Position numbers and translations under genes: made by a program
The notes under the pieces: model-generated
Seen by the model: only the letters and a program-made list of their open reading frames with translations
The model's database searches: none
What the model was told of the DNA's origin: nothing
Assembly: GCF_004366595.1 (NCBI RefSeq)
Contig: NZ_SORE01000030.1
Coordinates: forward strand, 1-64,000
Origin: Paraburkholderia rhizosphaerae
Lineage (GTDB): Bacteria; Pseudomonadota; Gammaproteobacteria; Burkholderiales; Burkholderiaceae
Direction: 5' to 3'
Length of the DNA: 64,000 nt
Shown here: in pieces, positions 59,106 to 64,000 of the stretch
Position numbering within the stretch: the stretch's first letter is position 1
Layout of the letters: each line of letters opens with the position of its first letter

Positions 59106-60266
59106 ATGGAAAAAACCATTGGAAGCACACGTGGTGCCCGCACGCTCGAAGCGGTAGCCGGCGCACTGGTGCTCGCAATAGGCATGGGCTTCGGCCGGTT
59201 TTCGTTCACCGGCATGTATCCGTTGATGGTCAGGGACGGCGTGATCGACGTGACCGCCGGGTCCGTCGCAGCGTCCGCGAACTATGCGGGCTATCTGCTT
59301 GGCGCGATTCTGATGAGCCGGTTCAAACATCATCACGCGGCCCGACTGTGCCAGTTATCGATGATCGGCACCATCGCGTGTCTTGCGGTGCTTTCGCTGC
59401 ATCTGCCCGAGTCGCTGCTCGCGACGGTGCGCTTCGTGGCCGGCGTTGTCAGCGCAATGGCGATGGTGGGCGCGTCGATCTGGCTATTGCACGTGGTCGG
59501 CCAACATCATGGTGCACCGCTGCTGTTCGCCGGCGTCGGCGTCGGCATTGTCGTGTCCGCGGAAATCATCGCGATAGGCGCGGCCACCGGTTTGAACAGC
59601 GCCGCGCTGTGGGCGTTGCTCGCCGCGGCCGCGCTGCTGTTGTCCGCGCTGGCCTGGCCCAGGCTCGGCATGAGCCACGCGGACACCGCATCGCAGGATG
59701 ACGACGATGCACATGCCGATCGGCGCAACCCGCACCGCTCAGCGCCGAATGCGTATGTGCTGGTCGCGTTATACGGCCTCGCAGGTTTTGGCTACATCGT
59801 CACGGCCACTTATCTGCCCTTGCTCGTCAAGGACACCGTGCCCGGTATCAACCCGGTTCACATCTGGGCAGCATTCGGTATCGGAGCGGTGCCTTCCTGC
59901 TTTCTCTGGCATTGGCTCAATCAGCGGCTCGGAAGCCGCCGCGCGATCGCATTGAACCTGCTCGTGCAGGCCGTAGGCGTCGTGCTGCCCGCACTCGTTG
60001 TATCTGCATCCAGTTTTCTCGCGAGCGCTGTACTGGTCGGCGGAACATTCGTCGGTACCGTCACGATCGCGATGCCGGTCGCCAGACAGATTGCATCGAC
60101 TGTGAGGTTCAACGTTATGGCGACGATGACCGCGGCCTATGGCGTCGGCCAGATTCTCGGGCCGCTCGTATCGAGCGCGCTGTTTGCGCGCACCCATTCA
60201 TTCGACGCGCCACTCGTCGCGGCCGGTGCATCGCTGGTGCTAGCAGCCGCTTTGGCCTGCAAGTAA
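59106..60266 (+). CDS. YbfB/YjiJ-family MFS transporter
   Basis: A 386-aa transporter with about 12 helices. The N-terminal signature LVLAIGMGFGRFSFTGMYPLMV and the SAASANYAGYLLGA-like segment (SVAASANYAGYLLGAILMSR) are diagnostic of the YbfB/YjiJ group. The linker between halves is His/Asp-rich (QDDDDAHADRRNPHRSA). GYGVGQILGPLVSSAL-like text (AYGVGQILGPLVSSALFA) is near the end. Substrates of the group are unknown. It is convergent with the LysR gene. Confidence 0.92.
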   Translation: MEKTIGSTRGARTLEAVAGALVLAIGMGFGRFSFTGMYPLMVRDGVIDVTAGSVAASANYAGYLLGAILMSRFKHHHAARLCQLSMIGTIACLAVLSLHLPESLLATVRFVAGVVSAMAMVGASIWLLHVVGQHHGAPLLFAGVGVGIVVSAEIIAIGAATGLNSAALWALLAAAALLLSALAWPRLGMSHADTASQDDDDAHADRRNPHRSAPNAYVLVALYGLAGFGYIVTATYLPLLVKDTVPGINPVHIWAAFGIGAVPSCFLWHWLNQRLGSRRAIALNLLVQAVGVVLPALVVSASSFLASAVLVGGTFVGTVTIAMPVARQIASTVRFNVMATMTAAYGVGQILGPLVSSALFARTHSFDAPLVAAGASLVLAAALACK

Positions 60267-60362
60267 CCTCCGCGATGCCCGTCACGCGGCCCTTTCGAAG
60301 CCATGTCGGCCGCTTCGAACATCGCGCGCAGCGCGTCATAACTGAAGCACTTCTCGCTGCGC

Positions 60363-61322
60363 TTATGACGCGTCGGGATCGTTCACGCGTATTGCGCCGA
60401 CCATTGCAAGCTCATCCTCACGCAACGCATCGGCGACCCACTCCTTCAGGAACTCGACCCACGCCTTGATCTTCGCATCCAGATACTGGCGCGATGCATA
60501 GACCAGGTAGATATTCAGAGCCTGCAAATGGTACTGCGGCAACACGCGAACCAGCGTGCTGTTGCGAACCGCCGAGCGTACCGTCAACGTCGGCAGTGCG
60601 CCGATTCCCATTCCTTCGTGCAGCGCGGTCGCCATCGCGTCCGGCAGATTCACGCGAAAGCGCGTATTCGGCAGAAGAAACTCGCGCTCCCCATCCGGGC
60701 CGATCAGGGTCCAGCGGTCCGACGGGAAAACCGGAATGGAAACCTGCAGGCAGGTGTGATTCGCCAGGTCCTCCACCGATTGCGGACAGCCGTGCAGTTC
60801 GAGGTAAGCCGGCGACGCGCACAGTACGCCATGCACGGTGCCAAGGTGGTGCGAAATGTAGTTCGAATCGGGCAATGGTCGGGACGTCGAGCGCAGCGCA
60901 ACGTCGTAGCCCTCCTCGAGCAGATCGGGTACGTTCTGCGACAAGGTCAGATCCACCGTCACCGCCGGGTAGCGTTCCTGGAACGCGGCCACCGCCGGCA
61001 CGACGTAGTTCTGGCCGATGCTCGACATCGAATGCACCCTGAGCGTGCCGGCCGGCCTCGCGTGCGCGTCGGAGGCCTCGAGTTCCGCCTCGCTCACCGA
61101 ATCGAGAATTGCCAGACAGCGCTGCAGATAGCGCTCGCCCGCTTCGGTCAGCGCGATTCTGCGCGTAGTCCGATTTAGCAGCCGCGTGCGCAGATGCGCT
61201 TCGAGCTCGGAAACCGAACGCGAGATATAGCCCGTCGTCGTGTCCAGTTGCTGCGCGGCAGCGGTGAAGCTGCCCGCTTCCGCGACTTCGACGAAGATCT
61301 TCATGTTGCGTAACGTATCCAT
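60363..61322 (-). CDS. LysR-family transcriptional regulator
   Basis: A 319-aa LysR protein. The DNA-binding region is MKIFVEVAEAGSFTAAAQQLDTTTGYISRSVSELEAHLRTRLLNRTTRRIALTEAG in successive segments, followed by an effector domain (GTLRVHSMSSIGQNYVVPAVAAF). It is of the DsdC/CrgA-like subtype. GGAGGGA precedes ATG 61322. It is divergent from the SDR/tautomerase genes and shares a 473-bp promoter region that contains a perfect 21-bp palindrome; it probably regulates those genes. Confidence 0.93.
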   Translation of the reverse strand: MDTLRNMKIFVEVAEAGSFTAAAQQLDTTTGYISRSVSELEAHLRTRLLNRTTRRIALTEAGERYLQRCLAILDSVSEAELEASDAHARPAGTLRVHSMSSIGQNYVVPAVAAFQERYPAVTVDLTLSQNVPDLLEEGYDVALRSTSRPLPDSNYISHHLGTVHGVLCASPAYLELHGCPQSVEDLANHTCLQVSIPVFPSDRWTLIGPDGEREFLLPNTRFRVNLPDAMATALHEGMGIGALPTLTVRSAVRNSTLVRVLPQYHLQALNIYLVYASRQYLDAKIKAWVEFLKEWVADALREDELAMVGAIRVNDPDAS

Positions 61323-61795
61323 ACGCAGACGTCCCTCCGTTTTACGCTACCGATCGTTCGTTTCCCGACGCGCCGGCGCGCCTATCCGCACGCTTGCCGT
61401 CCCGCATTGACGCGGTCGAATGGTGCCTCAGTTTCGTCTGACGTGCAGCGAGGCGCGCCGCTTATCCGGCACGCGCCGCGCGCACGTTTGCGGCTTGACG
61501 CACGTTCTGACTGGCCCAGCATGCATGCATACGCGTGTGTAACAACGGTTGTTACACCGGATCAACAATGCGGAAAGACCGCCCATTGCGGTCCTCGCGA
61601 TCCGTTTGCACGCCTGTTCGTGGACCTCGCGACGTTCCGAGGCCGCTTGTGCGCGCAGCTCAACGCCGATTTGTTCCTCGCAGTTAAGTCACTTTGTCCA
61701 TCGCGGGTCTACGCAAACGTCCTCAGGTTGCCTAAATTGACGATCAATCGATGCCGCTGGCTCGATCCGCAGACAACCCACGAATGAGGTCCATC
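61323..61795. other. Divergent promoter region of lysR and SDR genes
   Basis: No gene is supported in this 473-bp region, although frames stay open by GC bias. It contains the perfect palindrome at 61537-61557, roughly midway between the two start codons. Promoters for both genes are expected here; I could not place -35/-10 boxes with confidence. The 3' end has a GAGGT ribosome site before ATG 61796. Confidence 0.55.
61537..61557. promoter_or_regulatory. Perfect 21-bp palindromic operator candidate
   Basis: GTGTAACAAC-G-GTTGTTACAC is an exact 10-bp inverted repeat around a single central base. It lies about 215 bp upstream of the lysR start and 239 bp upstream of the SDR start. The size and symmetry fit a homodimeric regulator site. 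The LysR protein encoded next to it is the first candidate, though LysR boxes are usually less perfect; a TetR-type protein would also fit. Confidence 0.7.
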
Positions 61796-62506
61796 ATGAG
61801 CAACCCGAATAAAGTCGCAGTCGTCACTGGTGCATCGCAAGGTATTGGCGCCGAACTGGTTAAAGCGTTCCGCGAAAAAGGCTACGGTGTGGTCGCCGTC
61901 GCGCGCTCGATCAAGCCGTCGGACGATCCAGGCATCGTGGCGATCGCCGGCGATATCGGCGATCGCGCAGTCGCGCAACGCGCGATCAAAGCCGCCGTTA
62001 ACAGGTTCGGCCGCGTCGACACGCTGATCAACAACGCGGGCATCTTTATCGCGAAGCCATTCACGCAATACACGGCTGAAGACTACGCGGCGATCCTGAA
62101 TGTGAACGTGAACGGCTTCTTTCATATCACGCAGCTCGCGATCGAGCAGATGGAAAAAAACCGCAGCGGTCACGTGCTGCAGATCACGACCACGCTGGCG
62201 GATCATGCGGTTGCCGGCGTGCCGTCGGTGCTCGCGTCGCTGACCAAGGGCGGCTTGAATGCCGCGACCAGATCGCTGGCGATCGAATACGCGAAGACGG
62301 GTATCCGTGCCAATGCCGTGTCGCCAGGCATCATCAAGTCGCCGATGCACGCACCGGAAACGCATGACGCGCTCGGCGCGCTGCATCCGGTCGGTCATAT
62401 GGGCGAAATGAGTGATATCGTCGACGCGGTGCTGTACCTCGACAACGCACCGTTCGTCACCGGTGAGATCCTGCACGTGGATGGTGGCCAAAGCGCGGGC
62501 CACTAA
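61796..62506 (+). CDS. SDR-family protein lacking the catalytic tyrosine
   Basis: A 236-aa SDR-fold protein. NAD(P) binding is clear (VAVVTGASQGIGAELVKAF; NNAG in LINNAGIF). At the active site the usual Y-x3-K reads A-S-L-T-K (VLASLTKGGLNAATRSL), so the tyrosine is an alanine while the lysine is kept. The C-terminal GEILHVDGGQSAGH is normal. ATG 61796 has GAGGT upstream. It may have a different mechanism or a non-enzymatic role. A tautomerase gene follows 97 bp later, after a terminator. Confidence 0.88.
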   Translation: MSNPNKVAVVTGASQGIGAELVKAFREKGYGVVAVARSIKPSDDPGIVAIAGDIGDRAVAQRAIKAAVNRFGRVDTLINNAGIFIAKPFTQYTAEDYAAILNVNVNGFFHITQLAIEQMEKNRSGHVLQITTTLADHAVAGVPSVLASLTKGGLNAATRSLAIEYAKTGIRANAVSPGIIKSPMHAPETHDALGALHPVGHMGEMSDIVDAVLYLDNAPFVTGEILHVDGGQSAGH

Positions 62507-62535
62507 GCGAACGCAGCCCGGCCGTGCAATTTGAC

Positions 62536-62560
62536 AAGGCGCCGGCGACGGCGCCTTTTT
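62536..62560 (+). terminator. Rho-independent terminator after the SDR gene
   Basis: AAGGCGCCG (62536-62544) pairs with CGGCGCCTT (62549-62557) around GCGA, followed by a T-run to 62560. It starts 30 bp after the SDR stop. The tautomerase downstream would then need read-through or its own promoter. Confidence 0.85.
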
Positions 62561-62603
62561 CTGTGTCTGTGTCCATGTAGTGCCTCATACGACGGAGTTT
62601 TCA

Positions 62604-62840
62604 ATGCCAATCGTGACCATTCAGGTAACCCGCGAAGGATCCGCGCCCGGTCGGGACGCGGTGACACCGGAAGAGAAGGCGCAGTTGATCAAGGGCGTCA
62701 GCGACGTGCTGCTGAACGTGCTGAACAAACCACTGGAAGCCACGTTTGTGGTGATTCAGGAAGTCGAGAAGGAAAACTGGGGCTGGGGCGGCTTACCGGT
62801 CGACGAATTCCGTCGACTGAAAAAATCGCAGTCTGCGTGA
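62604..62840 (+). CDS. 4-oxalocrotonate tautomerase-like protein
   Basis: A 78-aa tautomerase beginning MPIVTIQVTREG, giving the catalytic N-terminal proline after Met removal. VVIQEVEKENWGWGGLPVDEFR is the conserved C-terminal part. ATG 62604 is chosen because GGAG lies 7 nt upstream and because proline must be second; upstream in-frame codons would bury it. It probably isomerises a 2-hydroxydienoate or related enol. It follows the SDR gene and may share its regulator. Confidence 0.9.
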   Translation: MPIVTIQVTREGSAPGRDAVTPEEKAQLIKGVSDVLLNVLNKPLEATFVVIQEVEKENWGWGGLPVDEFRRLKKSQSA

Positions 62841-62958
62841 AGGTCGTGCAACGTGCCCGATGACGCCGCGCGTGCGGCGCGTTCGGGCAGGTTGCTATCG
62901 GATCAGGCAGCGTATCAGGCCGCTGCGCATGGGTACGCGGCATGTCGCCCGCCGCGCT

Positions 62959-64000
62959 TTAGCTAGCCTGTTCACCACCGTATTGCTGCAGCCCCCGCAC
63001 AGCGTCGCGAAGCTCCGCATCGAGCACCGCGACCAGTTCAGCGGCGGGCAGCGAGCGCGCCAGCGCCGCAGCCTGCCCCGCCCACTGTGCGCCATATCCG
63101 AATTCGCCCTTCGCTTTCGCCGCCGCGTGCAACGCCTTGCCGGCGTCGTAAGCAATCGGATACTGAGGCGTCGCGGGCAGATTCGCTTCGCGGCCCAGTT
63201 CAGTGAACCGGTTCATCATCGCGCGCGCCGGTCTGCCTGAAATGGCGGACGTCAGAATGGTGTGCCGCGCCTGATCGCTGAGAAGCGCCGCGCGATATCC
63301 AGCATCGATCGATGTCTCCGGGCATGCCACAAACGCGGTGCCCAGTTGCGCGGCCTGCGCGCCTAGCGCGAGCGCGGCTGCAATGCCGGCGCCGTCCATG
63401 ATCCCGCCGGCCGCAATCACCGGAAGCTCGAATTGCTCGACTAGCAGACGCGTCAACGCGAACGTGCCGATTCCTTCGTCGAATCCCTCGGGATCGAACA
63501 TGCCGCGATGACCGCCCGCTTCAATGCCTTGCGCGACCAGCGCATCAGCCCCCGCGTCGACCGCCGCAGCCGCTTCGTTCAGGTTGGTCGCCGATGCGAA
63601 CAGTGTGATGCCCGCGTCCTTCAGCGCACCGATAATCTTCGGCGACGGCAGGCCGAAGTGAAAGCTGACCACCGCCGGCTTTTCTTCGACAAACACGTCG
63701 AGCATCGCGTCGTCTTCAATAAAGCTCGTATAGATTTCGCTCAGCTTGTCAGGCGCGTTTGCACCATACTTCGCGAATACCGGCGCAAGCCATTCCAGCC
63801 ACGCTTTCTCGACCGCTGCATCGGCTGCCGCGGGCGCGTGCGTAAACACGTTGATGTTGAACGGTTGGCTGGTCAGTGCGCGCGTGTCTCTGATCGTCTT
63901 GCGCGCGGCCTCCGCGTTCATCGCACCCACACCCAGCGAGCCGAGGCCACCTGCATTCGATACCGCTGCTGCGAGTGCGGGCGTACTGACGCCGGCCATG
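62959..64000 (-). CDS. Nitronate monooxygenase (2-nitropropane dioxygenase), start outside window
   Basis: At least 346 codons are present, running to the stop at 62959. AGVSTPALAAAVSNAGGLGSLG normally follows 15-20 residues that include the start, so the true N-terminus lies beyond 64000. FMN/substrate motifs are VVSFHFGLPSP, GADALVAQGIEAGGHRG and LPVIAAGGIMDGAGIAAALALGAQAAQLGTAF. It oxidises alkyl nitronates such as propionate-3-nitronate to aldehydes and nitrite. It faces the tautomerase gene convergently. Confidence 0.92.
   Translation of the reverse strand, partial: MAGVSTPALAAAVSNAGGLGSLGVGAMNAEAARKTIRDTRALTSQPFNINVFTHAPAAADAAVEKAWLEWLAPVFAKYGANAPDKLSEIYTSFIEDDAMLDVFVEEKPAVVSFHFGLPSPKIIGALKDAGITLFASATNLNEAAAAVDAGADALVAQGIEAGGHRGMFDPEGFDEGIGTFALTRLLVEQFELPVIAAGGIMDGAGIAAALALGAQAAQLGTAFVACPETSIDAGYRAALLSDQARHTILTSAISGRPARAMMNRFTELGREANLPATPQYPIAYDAGKALHAAAKAKGEFGYGAQWAGQAAALARSLPAAELVAVLDAELRDAVRGLQQYGGEQAS

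Overview
The window is a 64 kb, GC-rich, gene-dense bacterial segment. It most resembles a Burkholderiaceae replicon of the Paraburkholderia/Burkholderia/Caballeronia type. This rests on two DUF4148 exported proteins, the many LysR/TetR/IclR regulators paired with catabolic genes, the orphan sulfite reductase-DUF934 pair and the overall gene style. It reads like an accessory, catabolism-rich part of a genome, perhaps a secondary chromosome. Apart from the etfA end and a bamA paralogue it holds few housekeeping genes. I saw no rRNA, tRNA, CRISPR array, intact insertion sequence or prophage.

Layout, first half. 1-243: end of etfA and its terminator. 499-3024: a large orphan protein with a beta-rich N-terminus and a possible sugar-hydrolase-like barrel. 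3129-10220 (minus): a catabolic operon that matches the itaconate degradation set (hydratase ich, acyl-CoA dehydrogenase, CoA-transferase ict, MmgE/PrpD protein, citramalyl-CoA lyase ccl), with an MFS carrier downstream. 10544-10710: a broken SDR gene. 10939-18611: a YcaQ-type DNA glycosylase, a LysR regulator, an exported protein of unknown function, a debris zone (14248-15239), a quinone-oxidoreductase-like enzyme, a hypothetical protein and a FAD monooxygenase. 19041-22022: two small DUF4148 exported proteins facing a histidine kinase/response regulator pair. 22150-28818: GFA protein, tautomerase with TetR, MFS efflux, DUF427, a ferritin-like protein and an HpnL-like membrane protein. 29115-30941: an exported PQQ sugar dehydrogenase fused to cytochrome c.

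Layout, second half. 31011-34956 (minus): a polar amino-acid ABC importer ending in an overlapping IclR regulator. 35267-39949: an orphan unknown protein, a GlxA-type AraC regulator, an isochorismatase-like hydrolase, an SDR and an alpha/beta hydrolase. 40018-40654: a broken TetR gene head to head with a 5'-truncated exported protein. 40675-44209: a divergent catabolic locus (LigI-like hydrolase plus MFS, opposite a D-2-hydroxyacid dehydrogenase) around a candidate operator. 44211-44445: an aldo/keto reductase remnant. 45258-47576: a second bamA. 47689-55216: a threonate/3-hydroxyisobutyrate-type dehydrogenase, cysI-DUF934, GST, GNAT, a TPR-glycosyltransferase and a flavin reductase. 55322-57277: a lipoprotein joining a PAP2 phosphatase to autotransporter-type repeats. 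57517-64000: a third small protein with the DUF4148-type tail, LLM oxidoreductase, YbfB-type MFS, LysR, a Tyr-less SDR with a tautomerase, and the start-less end of a nitronate monooxygenase.

Three things stand out. First, a cysteine-bracketed C-terminal motif (CVGPxSFC) recurs on three small exported proteins, two of them beside a two-component system. Second, genes with large deletions (SDR, LysR, TetR, AKR) are scattered among intact neighbours. Third, there are several clean inverted repeats in divergent promoters, the best being a perfect 21-bp palindrome at 61537-61557. All identifications come from reading the sequence and remembered family features; no database search was possible.
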